Shown: one piece after another, positions 53,766 to 62,989 of the stretch | How positions within the stretch are numbered: the first letter of the stretch is position 1 | Layout: each line of letters starts with the position of its first letter | NCBI GenBank assembly: GCA_024758765.1 | Contig: CP101406.1 | Span: 3,348,001 to 3,412,000, forward strand | DNA length: 64,000 bases | DNA from: Mycobacterium sp. SVM_VP21 | GTDB taxonomy: Bacteria; Actinomycetota; Actinomycetes; Mycobacteriales; Mycobacteriaceae | Direction: 5' to 3' | Position numbers and translations under genes: made by a program | Notes under the pieces: generated by a model | The model's database searches: none | Seen by the model: the letters and a program-made list of their open reading frames with translations, nothing else | What the model was told of the DNA's origin: nothing

Positions 53766-56351
53766 ATGGCTAGTAAGACCGGTACTAGTAGAGCTCCCGC
53801 GCGCTCCGGTACCCGAACGACCAGGGCAAAAGCCGGTTCCAAGGCCGCACCCAAGGCTGGTTCACGGCCCGCTCGGTCTCGCCCGGCTGCCAAGCCGCGC
53901 CGCGCCGCCCGGCAGCACTCGGGTCCGGTGGCGCTCGGGATGGCCTGCGGACGCCTGGCCCGCGCCACCTGGCTGATGGTCGCCAAGGGCGCTGGTGGCG
54001 CGGCGCGCTCGGTGGGCCGCGCCCACGACATCGATCCCGGCCATCGCCGCGACGGCATCGCGCTGGCCCTGCTGGGATTTGCCGTGGTGACCGCCGCCAG
54101 CTGCTGGCTGGATGCCGCCCGGCCGGTCGGGGCGTGGATCGACACCGGTCTGCGCACCGTGATCGGCGGAGCGGTGGTGCTGCTTCCGCTGCTGGCCGCC
54201 GCCGGTGCCGTGCTGCTGATGCGCACCGAACCCGACCCGGAAAACCGGCCTCGCCTGATCCTCGGATCGGCCATGATCGGGCTGCCGATCCTGGGCCTGT
54301 GGCACCTGTGGTCGGGCTCGCCGCAGAGCCCCGACGGCCGCCTGCATGGCGCCGGCTTTGTGGGGTTCGCGATCGGCGGCCCGCTCGCCGACGGACTCAC
54401 GGCGTGGATCGCCGCGCCGTTGTTGTGCATCGGTGTGTTGTTCGGAGTGTTGTTGCTGACCGGTACCACCTTGCGTGAGGCCCCCGAGACCCTGCGCACG
54501 ATGTTCCGCGGCGACTACGACGATTACGACGATTACGACGACTACGACGACTACGACGATCAGGATTACGACCAGACCTACGAGGCTGCCGATGACGACG
54601 CCGCCTACGACGCCGGCGTCGGCACCCAGGCCGGTGGCACCAGCCGGTTCGGCGCAATCGAGCCCGACGCCGGAGTCGACGACGCCCCGGACTGGCAGTC
54701 GCGCACCCCACTGGACAACTACCCGCTCGATGAAGAGCCCGCCGCGGCGCCGCCCCCGGTCAAGCCGGTGCGCCGCAAGTCCGCCAAGGAGGCCAAGGCG
54801 GCCAAGTCCGCCGAAACCACCGTGGTCCTCGACCGCGTGGTGGAGGGCCCCTACACGCTGCCGGCGCTGAGCCTGCTGGTCGCCGGGGACCCCCCGAAGA
54901 CACGCACCGCCGCCAACGACCAGATGGCCGACGCGATCACCTCGGTGCTGGAACAGTTCAAGGTCGACGCCGCGGTCACCGGCTGCACCCGCGGTCCCAC
55001 CGTTACCCGCTACGAGGTGGAGCTGGGCCCCGGCGTCAAGGTCGAGAAGATCACCGCTCTGCAACGCAACATCGCCTATGCGGTGGCCACCGAGAGTGTG
55101 CGGATGCTCGCCCCGATCCCGGGCAAGTCCGCCGTCGGTATCGAGGTGCCCAACACCGATCGCGAACTGGTGCGGCTCGCCGACGTGCTGACCGCGCCGT
55201 CCACCCGCGGCGATCACCACCCGCTGGTGATCGGACTGGGCAAGGACATCGAAGGCGACTTCATCTGCGCCAACCTGGCCAAGATGCCGCACCTGCTGGT
55301 GGCCGGTTCCACCGGTTCGGGCAAGTCCAGCTTCGTCAACTCGATGCTGGTGTCACTGTTAGCGCGCGCCACCCCCGAAGAGGTCAGGATGATCCTGATC
55401 GACCCGAAGATGGTGGAACTCACGCCGTACGAAGGCATTCCGCACCTGATCACCCCGATCATCACCGAGCCGAAGAAGGCCGCCGCGGCGCTGGCCTGGC
55501 TGGTCGAGGAGATGGAGCAGCGCTACCAGGACATGAAGTCGTCTCGGGTGCGCCACATCAACGACTTCAACGACAAGGTCCGCTCCGGGGAGATCACCAC
55601 CCCGCTGGGCAGCGAACGGGTCTACCGGCCCTACCCCTACATCCTCGCGGTCGTCGACGAGCTCGCCGACCTGATGATGACCGCGCCGCGCGACGTCGAG
55701 GACGCGATCGTGCGGATCACCCAGAAGGCCCGCGCCGCCGGCATCCACCTGGTGCTGGCCACCCAGCGGCCGTCGGTGGACGTCGTCACCGGCCTGATCA
55801 AGACCAACGTGCCGTCCCGACTGGCGTTCGCCACGTCGTCGCTCACCGATTCCCGAGTCATCCTGGACCAGCCGGGCGCCGAGAAGCTGATCGGCATGGG
55901 CGACGGGCTTTTCCTGCCGATGGGCGCCAACAAGCCGATCCGGCTGCAGGGAGCGTTCATCTCCGACGAGGAGATCCAGGCCGTCGTCAGCGCCTGCAAG
56001 GACCAAGCCGAGCCCGAGTACACCGAGGGCGTCACCGCCGTGAAGGCCAGTGGGGACCGCGCCGACGTCGACCCCGACATCGGCGACGACATGGACGTCT
56101 TCCTGCAGGCCGTCGAACTGGTGGTGTCTAGCCAATTCGGTTCCACCTCGATGCTGCAGCGCAAGCTGCGGGTCGGCTTCGCCAAGGCCGGCCGGCTGAT
56201 GGACCTGATGGAGACCCGCGACATCGTCGGCCCCTCCGAGGGCTCCAAGGCCCGGCAGGTGCTGGTCAAACCCGATGAGCTGGCCGCGACGCTGATGCTG
56301 ATCCGCGGCGGCAACGCCCCCGACGACGACGGTGACGACGACGAGTTCTAG
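53766..56351 (+). CDS. ftsK: DNA translocase FtsK
   Basis: The 861-residue septal ATPase clears and resolves chromosomes at division. It has a basic Ala/Lys/Arg N terminus (1-65), four membrane helices (about 95-235), an acidic linker with a Tyr-Asp-Asp tract (250-265), and the motor: Walker [12 protein letters not shown] (about 513) and Walker [13 protein letters not shown]-terminal gamma winged helix ([29 protein letters not shown]) completes it. ATG 53766; the upstream frame has no signal. Confidence 0.97.
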   Translation: MASKTGTSRAPARSGTRTTRAKAGSKAAPKAGSRPARSRPAAKPRRAARQHSGPVALGMACGRLARATWLMVAKGAGGAARSVGRAHDIDPGHRRDGIALALLGFAVVTAASCWLDAARPVGAWIDTGLRTVIGGAVVLLPLLAAAGAVLLMRTEPDPENRPRLILGSAMIGLPILGLWHLWSGSPQSPDGRLHGAGFVGFAIGGPLADGLTAWIAAPLLCIGVLFGVLLLTGTTLREAPETLRTMFRGDYDDYDDYDDYDDYDDQDYDQTYEAADDDAAYDAGVGTQAGGTSRFGAIEPDAGVDDAPDWQSRTPLDNYPLDEEPAAAPPPVKPVRRKSAKEAKAAKSAETTVVLDRVVEGPYTLPALSLLVAGDPPKTRTAANDQMADAITSVLEQFKVDAAVTGCTRGPTVTRYEVELGPGVKVEKITALQRNIAYAVATESVRMLAPIPGKSAVGIEVPNTDRELVRLADVLTAPSTRGDHHPLVIGLGKDIEGDFICANLAKMPHLLVAGSTGSGKSSFVNSMLVSLLARATPEEVRMILIDPKMVELTPYEGIPHLITPIITEPKKAAAALAWLVEEMEQRYQDMKSSRVRHINDFNDKVRSGEITTPLGSERVYRPYPYILAVVDELADLMMTAPRDVEDAIVRITQKARAAGIHLVLATQRPSVDVVTGLIKTNVPSRLAFATSSLTDSRVILDQPGAEKLIGMGDGLFLPMGANKPIRLQGAFISDEEIQAVVSACKDQAEPEYTEGVTAVKASGDRADVDPDIGDDMDVFLQAVELVVSSQFGSTSMLQRKLRVGFAKAGRLMDLMETRDIVGPSEGSKARQVLVKPDELAATLMLIRGGNAPDDDGDDDEF
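54513..54560 (+). repeat. Nine-base coding microsatellite (Tyr-Asp-Asp) in ftsK
   Basis: About five units of GAYTAYGAC code for a repeated DYD/YDD tract in the cytoplasmic linker between membrane and motor domains. Units differ only at third positions. It is prone to length change. Confidence 0.85.
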
Positions 56352-56357
56352 ACGCGG

Positions 56358-57722
56358 TTACGCGCTGTGCACCAGGGCCAGGCCATGCCAGTCGCGCAAC
56401 GGCTTGCGTCGCTTGCTGCGTGCCACCAGCCGGGCCACCGCGGCCTCCAACCCGCGGGTCAGTTCGTCGACCGCGGCGAACTCGAAGTCGGCCAGTACCC
56501 CGACGAACAGTTCCCCGGCGTAGCTCAAGACCGCCACACCGGTGCGAAGCTGCATCGCGATCGGCGGCACCGGCAGCACCGCGACCACGTCGGACCCCAT
56601 GATCTGCAACGGCTCTGACGGGCCGGGGACGTTGGTCGCCAACGCCACCACGCCGCGCTGGTGGACCTGTCCGAGCAACCGCGCCGCCCAGGTCGACCAC
56701 GCGACGGGCAGCAGGCCCGCGGCCGACATGATCGCGCGTCCAGCGTGACGCTGGCCGCCGGCTTTGGCCTGCGCCATACGCGAGCGCACGGCCAGCAACC
56801 GCTTCACCGGGTTTGACTCCTCGATCGGCAGACGCGGCAACAGCAACGCCCCCCGGCTGTCGAGGCTCCCCGGCGCATCCGCGGAGCTGGTCGATACCGG
56901 CACCAGAGTGCGTAGCGAATCGGGTTGGGGCACTTGGCCACGACGGATCATGAAGTCGCGGTAGCTCTCGGTCAGGGCCGCCAACACCACGTCATTGACG
57001 GTCACGTCGAAGACCCGACAGACCTGCTCGATATCGCCGAGCGGAACCCGTGCCGCGCTGTAGCGACGGCGGCTGGTGATCGGACCGTTCAGCGACGATG
57101 CGCTCTGTTGCAGCAAGCCGGTCGCGAGTTCCACGACGCCGCGCAGGTTGTACATCCAATGCACCGGGTTGAGGTCCAGCACCGGCCGGCCGTGTGGCGG
57201 CTGCGCCGCATCGCGGGGCGCCGCGGCGGCGTGGGCTGCCAAATGGGCGAATCCGTTGTCGGACAAGCCGGTCAGCATGTGGGCGGCCGCGGTGCCGTCG
57301 GCGATGCAGTGGTGCACCTTCATCAGCAGGGCCCATCTGTCACCGCGCAGCCCGCTGATCACCCAGATCTCCCACAGCGGACGGTTACGGTCCAACCGCC
57401 AGGACATCACGTCGGCAACCAGCGCGTGCAGCTCGGCGTCTCCGCCGGGGGAGGGCGCCGCGACCCGGCCGATGTGATGGGCGAGGTCGAAGTGGGGGTC
57501 GTCCACCCATTCGGGTGCGCTCAGATCCAAGGCATGGCGCACCAGCCGCTGACCGAACCGCGGGCACCCGCGCAGGCGTTCGGCCAGCGTTGCCTGCAGC
57601 GAGGCGTGGTCGGGAGCGGGACCGTCGAGGACGGCCAGGGTCCCAGTCGCCATGCTGACGTTGTGGTCGGAGTCCTCGACGCCCAGAAAGCCGGCGTCCA
57701 GGGGGGTCAGGTGCTCGGCCAC
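56358..57722 (-). CDS. Wax ester synthase/diacylglycerol acyltransferase-like protein
   Basis: The 454-residue enzyme has the catalytic HHxxxDG motif at 137-143 (KVHHCIADGTAA), PLDAGFL at the start, and NVPGPSEPLQIMG near the end, all WS/DGAT family marks. It transfers acyl-CoA to diacylglycerol or fatty alcohols for storage or envelope lipids. GTG 57722 has GGAGGT just upstream. It is convergent with ftsK, seven bases away. Confidence 0.92.
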   Translation of the reverse strand: MAEHLTPLDAGFLGVEDSDHNVSMATGTLAVLDGPAPDHASLQATLAERLRGCPRFGQRLVRHALDLSAPEWVDDPHFDLAHHIGRVAAPSPGGDAELHALVADVMSWRLDRNRPLWEIWVISGLRGDRWALLMKVHHCIADGTAAAHMLTGLSDNGFAHLAAHAAAAPRDAAQPPHGRPVLDLNPVHWMYNLRGVVELATGLLQQSASSLNGPITSRRRYSAARVPLGDIEQVCRVFDVTVNDVVLAALTESYRDFMIRRGQVPQPDSLRTLVPVSTSSADAPGSLDSRGALLLPRLPIEESNPVKRLLAVRSRMAQAKAGGQRHAGRAIMSAAGLLPVAWSTWAARLLGQVHQRGVVALATNVPGPSEPLQIMGSDVVAVLPVPPIAMQLRTGVAVLSYAGELFVGVLADFEFAAVDELTRGLEAAVARLVARSKRRKPLRDWHGLALVHSA

Positions 57723-57904
57723 GGCTACCTCCAGTTGTCTGCAACTGTCAGTACCACTATCTCGTGTCCCGGCGGCGCGCGGCAGGGCCGGAAGTCCCCA
57801 GGTTCGATGACCGTGACATGCGCCAGACACGTGCTGGATACGGACCGGATACGGACCGGACACCAGCGGTTTTCTAGGGCCGTAAGGGCGCGTAATCTCG
57901 CCAC

Positions 57905-58414
57905 GTGGATTGGGCACGACTTTTCGCTTTCGATACCCCGCCCTCGGAGATCTTTATCCGTGGAACCGTCATCTACATCGCGATTTACGCGTTGCTGCGG
58001 GTGGTATTGAAACGTGAGGCGGGCACCAACGGCATCACAGATCTCATCGTCGTGGTGTTGATCGCCGACGCGGCGCAGAACGGGATGGCCGGCGGCTACC
58101 GATCGATCAGCGACGGCATTCTGCTCGTCGGGGTGATCATCGGCTGGTCATACCTGCTGAACTGGATGGCGCACCGCTGGCCCGGCGTGGCCAGGGTTTT
58201 GCGGCCGGGGCCGTTGTTGGTGATCTACGACGGAGCATTCCTGTACGCCAATATGCGCAAAGAGATGATTACCGAGGAGCAGGTCCGCGAGCAGGCTCGC
58301 AAACAGGGAATCGCCGACCTGTCCGTAGTCCGTGAGGGCCGGATGGAATCCGATGGGCAGTTCAGCTTTCTGATCGGCTCCACGCGCCGCGCACGCGATC
58401 TGGTCATCGATTAG
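57905..58414 (+). CDS. DUF421 (YetF-like) membrane protein
   Basis: The 169-residue protein has three membrane helices (about 18-100) followed by the DUF421 domain (GPLLVIYDGAFLYANMRKEMITEEQV, LSVVREGRMESDGQFSFL). Related proteins affect envelope or spore properties; no reaction is known. It is divergent from the acyltransferase gene. Confidence 0.85.
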   Translation: MDWARLFAFDTPPSEIFIRGTVIYIAIYALLRVVLKREAGTNGITDLIVVVLIADAAQNGMAGGYRSISDGILLVGVIIGWSYLLNWMAHRWPGVARVLRPGPLLVIYDGAFLYANMRKEMITEEQVREQARKQGIADLSVVREGRMESDGQFSFLIGSTRRARDLVID

Positions 58415-58433
58415 GGCGAGAGACGAGGGGAGA

Positions 58434-58958
58434 CTAGAGAACCAGCAACATCCGGGTGTTGCCCAAGGTATTGGGCTTGACGTAACTCAGATCCAAGAAT
58501 TCGGCCACCCCGACGTCGTAGGAGCGTTGCATCTCCTCGAACACCTCCGCGGTGACCGGCGTGCCGTCGATCTCGGTGAAGCCGTGCCGGGCGAAGAACT
58601 CGGTCTCGAAGGTCAACACGAACAGCCGCTGCAACTGCAGCTCGCGGGCGACCTGCAGCAGACGGTCGACGATCGCGTGTCCGATGCCGCGACCGGTCAG
58701 GCTCGGGTCCACCGCGATGGTGCGTACCTCGCCGAGGTCCGACCACAACACATGCAGGGCGCCGCAGCCCACCACCTGCTGATCGGCGTCCTCGGCGACC
58801 CAAAATTCCTGGACCGCCTCATACAGCGTTACCAGGTTCTTTTCCAGCAGGATCTTGCCGGCATAGACATCCACCAGCTGCTTGATCGCCGGGACGTCCG
58901 AGGTGCGCGCACGCCGGACCACGGGCCGCCCCGCCGGTCGATCCGCCGCAAGATTCAC
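58434..58958 (-). CDS. argA: Amino-acid (glutamate/glutamine) N-acetyltransferase
   Basis: This 174-residue GNAT protein is nearly identical in pattern and length to M. tuberculosis ArgA (Rv2747), which starts arginine synthesis by acetylating glutamate or glutamine. Seen: RARTSDVPAIKQLVDVYAGKILLEKNLVTLYEAVQEFWVA, the acetyl-CoA loop DPSLTGRGIGHAIV, and FFARHGFTEIDGTPV. GTG 58958 matches the known start. Divergent from pgsA3. Confidence 0.93.
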   Translation of the reverse strand: MNLAADRPAGRPVVRRARTSDVPAIKQLVDVYAGKILLEKNLVTLYEAVQEFWVAEDADQQVVGCGALHVLWSDLGEVRTIAVDPSLTGRGIGHAIVDRLLQVARELQLQRLFVLTFETEFFARHGFTEIDGTPVTAEVFEEMQRSYDVGVAEFLDLSYVKPNTLGNTRMLLVL

Positions 58959-59013
58959 AGCTGCACAGTATCGGTTTCTCATTTCGGGCTGGGCAACAGA
59001 TATTCTGGCCTCC

Positions 59014-59613
59014 GTGTCGGGACAGCCAAAAACCGGTCCAGCGGTGACGCATGTCCCCGTGGTCAATCTTGCGAACGCGTTGACCGTCGTGCGGATGGGG
59101 TTGGTCCCGGTCTTCCTGCTGGCGCTGTTCGCCGAGGACGGCCACGATCCGAAGACCCGTATCGCGGCGTTCGTCATCTTTGCCGTCGCCATCATCACCG
59201 ATCGACTGGACGGCAGCCTGGCGCGTAACTACGGCATGGTGACCGAGTTCGGCACGCTGGCCGACCCGATCGCCGACAAGGCGCTGATCGGCGCGGCGCT
59301 GATCGGTCTGTCGATGCTGGGTGACCTGTGGTGGTGGGTGACGGCGGTGATTCTGGTCCGTGAGATCGGGATCACCCTGCTCAGGTTTGCCGTGCTGCAT
59401 CGCGGTGTGATCCCGGCCAGCCGTGGCGGCAAGCTCAAGACCCTGGTGCAGGCGGTCGGTATCGGCTTGCTCATCTTGCCGCTGGAAGGCCCGTGGCTGG
59501 TGACGGCCTGGACAGTGATGACCGCAGCGGTGATCCTCACGGTACTGACCGGCCTGGACTACGTCGTTTCGGCGGTGACCGACTTGCGCGGCGGGTCGGT
59601 CACTGGCGCATGA
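59014..59613 (+). CDS. pgsA3: CDP-alcohol phosphatidyltransferase (PgsA3-like)
   Basis: The 199-residue membrane protein has the CDP-alcohol signature D-x2-DG-x2-AR-x8-G-x3-D-x3-D (DRLDGSLARNYGMVTEFGTLADPIADK, about 59-85) and several helices. It likely makes phosphatidylglycerol phosphate from CDP-diacylglycerol. Its TGA is the first base triplet of the following 57-bp repeat. Confidence 0.9.
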   Translation: MSGQPKTGPAVTHVPVVNLANALTVVRMGLVPVFLLALFAEDGHDPKTRIAAFVIFAVAIITDRLDGSLARNYGMVTEFGTLADPIADKALIGAALIGLSMLGDLWWWVTAVILVREIGITLLRFAVLHRGVIPASRGGKLKTLVQAVGIGLLILPLEGPWLVTAWTVMTAAVILTVLTGLDYVVSAVTDLRGGSVTGA

Positions 59614-59724
59614 ACCCGGCGGTTCAGCGAGGCTCGACGCAGGAGAGGCGAAGCTGGGACCGCCGAATGAACCCGGCGGTTCAGCGAGGCTCGACGCAGG
59701 AGAGGCGAAGCTGGGACCGCCGAA
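59611..59724 (+). repeat. 57-bp tandem repeat, two copies, between pgsA3 and clgR
   Basis: Units at 59611-59667 and 59668-59724 are identical and begin with TGA. Each forms an outer stem (CGGCGGT with ACCGCCG). A dispersed copy lies at 51719-51770. The unit length is a multiple of three and its stop/start-like ends recall mycobacterial interspersed units. Confidence 0.92.
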
Positions 59725-59741
59725 TGAAACTGCCGAATCCG

Positions 59742-59768
59742 GGAACCCATTCGGGAGTCGCGCGCGTT
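59742..59768 (+). promoter_or_regulatory. SigE-type promoter of clgR-pspA-pspM
   Basis: GGAAC at 59742-59746 (in GGGAACC) and GTT at 59766-59768 (in CGTT) are 19 bases apart. This fits the mycobacterial SigE extracytoplasmic consensus (GGAAC-N18-19-GTT). It lies 52 bases before clgR. In M. tuberculosis clgR is SigE-dependent, which supports the call. Confidence 0.65.
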
Positions 59769-59820
59769 GACCTTGGTGACTGTCGGTTTTCCAAGGGTTA
59801 CCCGTGAGGGGGAGTGCACG

Positions 59821-60171
59821 ATGACGACATTGCTGCGGGAGTCGGTCGGCGAGGTGCTGCGTCAGGCCCGGACCGCCCAGGGCCGCACGCTGCGTGAGGT
59901 GTCGGACGCGGCGCGGGTGAGTCTCGGCTACCTCTCGGAGGTCGAGCGGGGCCGCAAGGAAGCGTCCAGCGAGCTGCTCAACGCAATCTGCGCGGCGTTG
60001 CGGATCCCGTTGTCGACGGTGCTCTTCGACGCCGGAACCCGGCTGGCGCAGGCCGAGCGGGCCGAACTGGCAGTGCGCAACGCCCGCAGCGGCGCGGTGA
60101 CCCGCATCGACGCCGGTACCAAGGTCGTCATCCCGCCGATTCGGACGCTGGCATCGGTAGCCTCGGCGTGA
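59821..60171 (+). CDS. clgR: ClgR transcriptional activator
   Basis: The 116-residue XRE-type activator ([31 protein letters not shown], about 22-52) is very close to M. tuberculosis ClgR (Rv2745c). ClgR activates clp protease genes and the psp operon on envelope stress. ATG 59821 follows GAGGGGGA. The C-terminal Ala tail suggests that Clp proteases may control its level. Confidence 0.94.
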   Translation: MTTLLRESVGEVLRQARTAQGRTLREVSDAARVSLGYLSEVERGRKEASSELLNAICAALRIPLSTVLFDAGTRLAQAERAELAVRNARSGAVTRIDAGTKVVIPPIRTLASVASA

Positions 60172-60277
60172 CGCGCCCGGGCTGAACGCTCACCCGATAA
60201 CCGCCGACCCGATAAATTGATCACCGGTACCGGCGGTAGAGCGACAACACTGGACGACAAGCAGACGGAGCTGACTG

Positions 60278-61102
60278 ATGGCCAACCCGTTCGTCAAGGC
60301 GTGGAAGTACTTGATGGCGCTGTTCAACTCGAAGATCGACGAGCATGCCGATCCCAAGGTGCAGATCCAGCAGGCAATCGAAGAGGCGCAGCGTCAGCAC
60401 CAGGCCCTGACCCAGCAGGCCGCGCAGGTGATCGGTAACCAGCGGCAGTTGGAGATGCGCCTGAACCGCCAACTGGCCGACATTGAGAAGCTTCAGGTCA
60501 ACGTCCGCCAGGCCCTGACTCTGGCTGATCAGGCTACGGCCGCCGGAGACGCCGCGAAGGCCACCGAGTACAACAACGCCGCAGAGGCGTTCGCGGCCCA
60601 ACTGGTCACCGCCGAACAGAGCGTGGAAGACCTCAAGGCGCTGCACGACCAGGCGCTGTCGGCGGCGATGCAGGCCAAGAAGGCCGTCGAGCAGAACGCC
60701 ATGGTGCTGCAGCAGAAGATCGCCGAGCGCACCAAGCTGCTCAGCCAGCTCGAGCAGGCCAAGATGCAGGAGCAGGTCAGCGCCTCGCTGCGCTCGATGA
60801 GCGAGATTGCCGCCCCCGGAACCACTCCCAGTCTCGACGAGGTGCGCGACAAGATCGAACGGCGCTACGCCAACGCGATCGGGGCCGCCGAGTTGGCGCA
60901 GGGTTCGGTGCAGGGCCGGATGATCGAGGTTGAGCAGGCCGGTGTGCAGATGGCGGGCCACTCCCGGCTGGAGCAGATCCGGGCATCCATGCGGGGCGAG
61001 TCGCTGCCCGCGGGTGGCTCAACCACCGCCTCCGGCCAGGCCACCCCGGCAAGCCCGCAGGCTGGCACCAACCCCACCCCCGAGAACCCGCTGGGACGGT
61101 AG
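60278..61102 (+). CDS. pspA: Phage shock protein A (35-kDa antigen)
   Basis: The 274-residue PspA/IM30 protein has an N-terminal amphipathic helix, a long coiled coil (about 25-200) and a disordered Ser/Pro tail. Key text: [38 protein letters not shown]. It corresponds to Rv2744c. It binds the inner membrane under stress and also restrains ClgR. Second gene of the SigE-driven operon. Confidence 0.95.
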   Translation: MANPFVKAWKYLMALFNSKIDEHADPKVQIQQAIEEAQRQHQALTQQAAQVIGNQRQLEMRLNRQLADIEKLQVNVRQALTLADQATAAGDAAKATEYNNAAEAFAAQLVTAEQSVEDLKALHDQALSAAMQAKKAVEQNAMVLQQKIAERTKLLSQLEQAKMQEQVSASLRSMSEIAAPGTTPSLDEVRDKIERRYANAIGAAELAQGSVQGRMIEVEQAGVQMAGHSRLEQIRASMRGESLPAGGSTTASGQATPASPQAGTNPTPENPLGR

Positions 61103-61106
61103 CCAG

Positions 61107-61943
61107 GTGGCCGCGACACTCGGAAGCAGCGCACGGCACCCACTGCTGCAGCGTGCCGTGGACCGAGCCAGTGAGGCTGCCGACCTGCTCGCCGACAAGC
61201 TGGGTGCGATCGCTGACCCGAGGGCCAGGATGCTGCGCAAGCGCCGGTGGGCGCTGCGGCTGGGCCTGTTCTTCACTGCCACATGCGGATTCTGGACGTT
61301 GGTGACCGCCGTGCTGGCGTCGTGGTCGACGCCGGTGTGGGTGCTGCTGATCACCGGACTGGTGGCCGCGGGCGCGGCCGCCCCGGCGACGCTGTTGCTG
61401 TTGCGCTATCGCTGGCTGCGCGCCGCGCCGCTGCCGGCCGCGCGCTCCACCGCGGGGCGGCGTCTGCCGCCTCCCGGGTCGGCGGCACGGCCGGCGATGT
61501 ATGCGCTGGGCGCCTCCGAGCGGGGGATGGTCTCGCTGCTCGGCGTGATCGAGCGGGGCCGGCTGTTGCCCGCCGATGAGATCACCGAACTGACGGCCGC
61601 GGTCAACCGCGCCGCGTCCACCATGGCGGCCACAGCGGCTGAGGTGGTGTCCATGGAGCGCGCCGCGCAGCACAGCGCTCAGTCACGTCAATACCTGGTG
61701 CCGACGATCAACGCGTTCACCGCGCAGCTCAGTGCCGGTGTTCGCCAGTACAACGAGATGGTCACCGCCGCAGCGCAACTGGTGGCCTCGGCCAACGACG
61801 GATCGACGACATCGAACGGCGATCCGGCTAATTCCCCGATGTCGCAGCGGCGCTACCGCGAGGAACTGGTCGGTGCGACCGAGAAGATGCTGGGCTGGGC
61901 GCAGGCATTCGACGAACTGGCTGAGTTGCCCCGCGTCGTCTAG
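61107..61943 (+). CDS. pspM: PspM membrane partner of PspA
   Basis: The 278-residue protein has two adjacent membrane helices (about 52-95) and a helical cytoplasmic region. It corresponds to Rv2743c, the integral membrane partner of PspA in M. tuberculosis. GTG 61107 starts four bases after pspA. The M. tuberculosis operon continues with Rv2742c (pspN), which is not present here. Confidence 0.85.
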   Translation: MAATLGSSARHPLLQRAVDRASEAADLLADKLGAIADPRARMLRKRRWALRLGLFFTATCGFWTLVTAVLASWSTPVWVLLITGLVAAGAAAPATLLLLRYRWLRAAPLPAARSTAGRRLPPPGSAARPAMYALGASERGMVSLLGVIERGRLLPADEITELTAAVNRAASTMAATAAEVVSMERAAQHSAQSRQYLVPTINAFTAQLSAGVRQYNEMVTAAAQLVASANDGSTTSNGDPANSPMSQRRYREELVGATEKMLGWAQAFDELAELPRVV

Positions 61944-62362
61944 ATGTCGTCGCTGCGCTGATCGACCGATTCCGGTCGGGGACCGTAGCGTTCCTCGTAG
62001 GACCGGTGAATGTGGGCGTCGCGCTCGCGTTTGCGTGCGTTGGCGAACTCCGGGTTCAGGCCGTGCATCCGCAGCATGTGCGTGCGCCACACCTTGTTGA
62101 GCGCGTGTGCGAATAGGATCACCATGAACCAGATCGGAAACGTCATGCTGAACCGCGTCATGAAGTCTGTCGGAAAGAACCAGAACGGGATCAGGACGAG
62201 CGTCGTCGGCACGGCGGCGCGCATGATCATCCGGACGGTGGCACCCGGGCCGGCCAGGTCGTTGCGGACCCAGTCCAGCAGTTCCGGGGGCAACGGGCGT
62301 CCGTAGCAATACCGGAAGTATTGGATCGGAGTCGGACGCTGAGGCTTGGGACTTTGAGGCAC
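61940..62362 (-). CDS. DUF5313-like membrane protein
   Basis: The 140-residue protein has a short cytoplasmic start (PTPIQYFRYCYGRPLPPELLDWVRNDLAGPGA), two membrane helices (about 48-90) and a charged tail (NARKRERDAHIHRSYEERYG). It follows ephG by ten bases. GTG 62362 is chosen because the longer frame runs into ephG. The role is unknown. Confidence 0.72.
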   Translation of the reverse strand: MPQSPKPQRPTPIQYFRYCYGRPLPPELLDWVRNDLAGPGATVRMIMRAAVPTTLVLIPFWFFPTDFMTRFSMTFPIWFMVILFAHALNKVWRTHMLRMHGLNPEFANARKRERDAHIHRSYEERYGPRPESVDQRSDDI

Positions 62363-62372
62363 AGCGGTGACC

Positions 62373-62819
62373 TTAGAACGTCGGTCGTAGCGCGGGGAAC
62401 ACGGTGGCCGCCACTGCACGCAGCGTTGCCTTGAACATGTCCAGGAAGTCGAAGTAGTCGCGCCACAACGTGATACGACCGTGGTGCACCTCGAAGACTC
62501 CGCATACCCAGAACTGCAGCCGCAGCGGTCCCAGCGTCAACGCGTCGGTGCGCTCGGTGAGCACCGTGGCGCCGTCGGCCGCGATGCGGTGGATCTTCAC
62601 GTCGAAGCCCGCCCGACCGGCCATCCGCCCAAACACCCCGATGGTGGCGCTGCGGCCGTAGATCGTCGGCAGCCCGACGTTCTGGTACACCACGTCCTCG
62701 GCCAGTGCCGCCGCCGCGGTGTCGAGGTCCTCGTCGCGCAAGGCGTCGAGGAAGGTCTCTACGGTGCGGATGTTGGCGGCGGCCTCGACAGCGCTCGGCT
62801 GGCCAGTCAGTTCGGTCAT
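62373..62819 (-). CDS. ephG: Limonene-1,2-epoxide hydrolase family protein EphG
   Basis: The 148-residue protein (VETFLDALRDEDLDTAAAAL, DVVYQNVGLPTIYGR, FWVCGVFEVHHGRITLWRDYFD) matches Rv2740/EphG. That enzyme opens epoxides of lipids or sterols with an Asp-Arg-Asp site; RDYFD is kept. It lies divergent from the P-type ATPase. Confidence 0.9.
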   Translation of the reverse strand: MTELTGQPSAVEAAANIRTVETFLDALRDEDLDTAAAALAEDVVYQNVGLPTIYGRSATIGVFGRMAGRAGFDVKIHRIAADGATVLTERTDALTLGPLRLQFWVCGVFEVHHGRITLWRDYFDFLDMFKATLRAVAATVFPALRPTF

Positions 62820-62989
62820 GCCTGCCACCCTAGGCCGTCGTGGGCCTCGGTCGCCCGCGGTCGGGACGAAAGGCTCTGGTGGGCCGCACCGGCAGGAGAG
62901 CAGTCTCACTAGAGAGCCGTGTGATGCGATCGAGTGTCTGTGCTGTGACGCCCGGTCGGACACGACGGGAAGGACCATGGGTCGATGGC

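Noticed and set aside
53862..55292. 476-codon minus-strand frame
   Set aside because: It mirrors ftsK and its Val-rich tract is only the reverse of the Tyr-Asp-Asp repeat.
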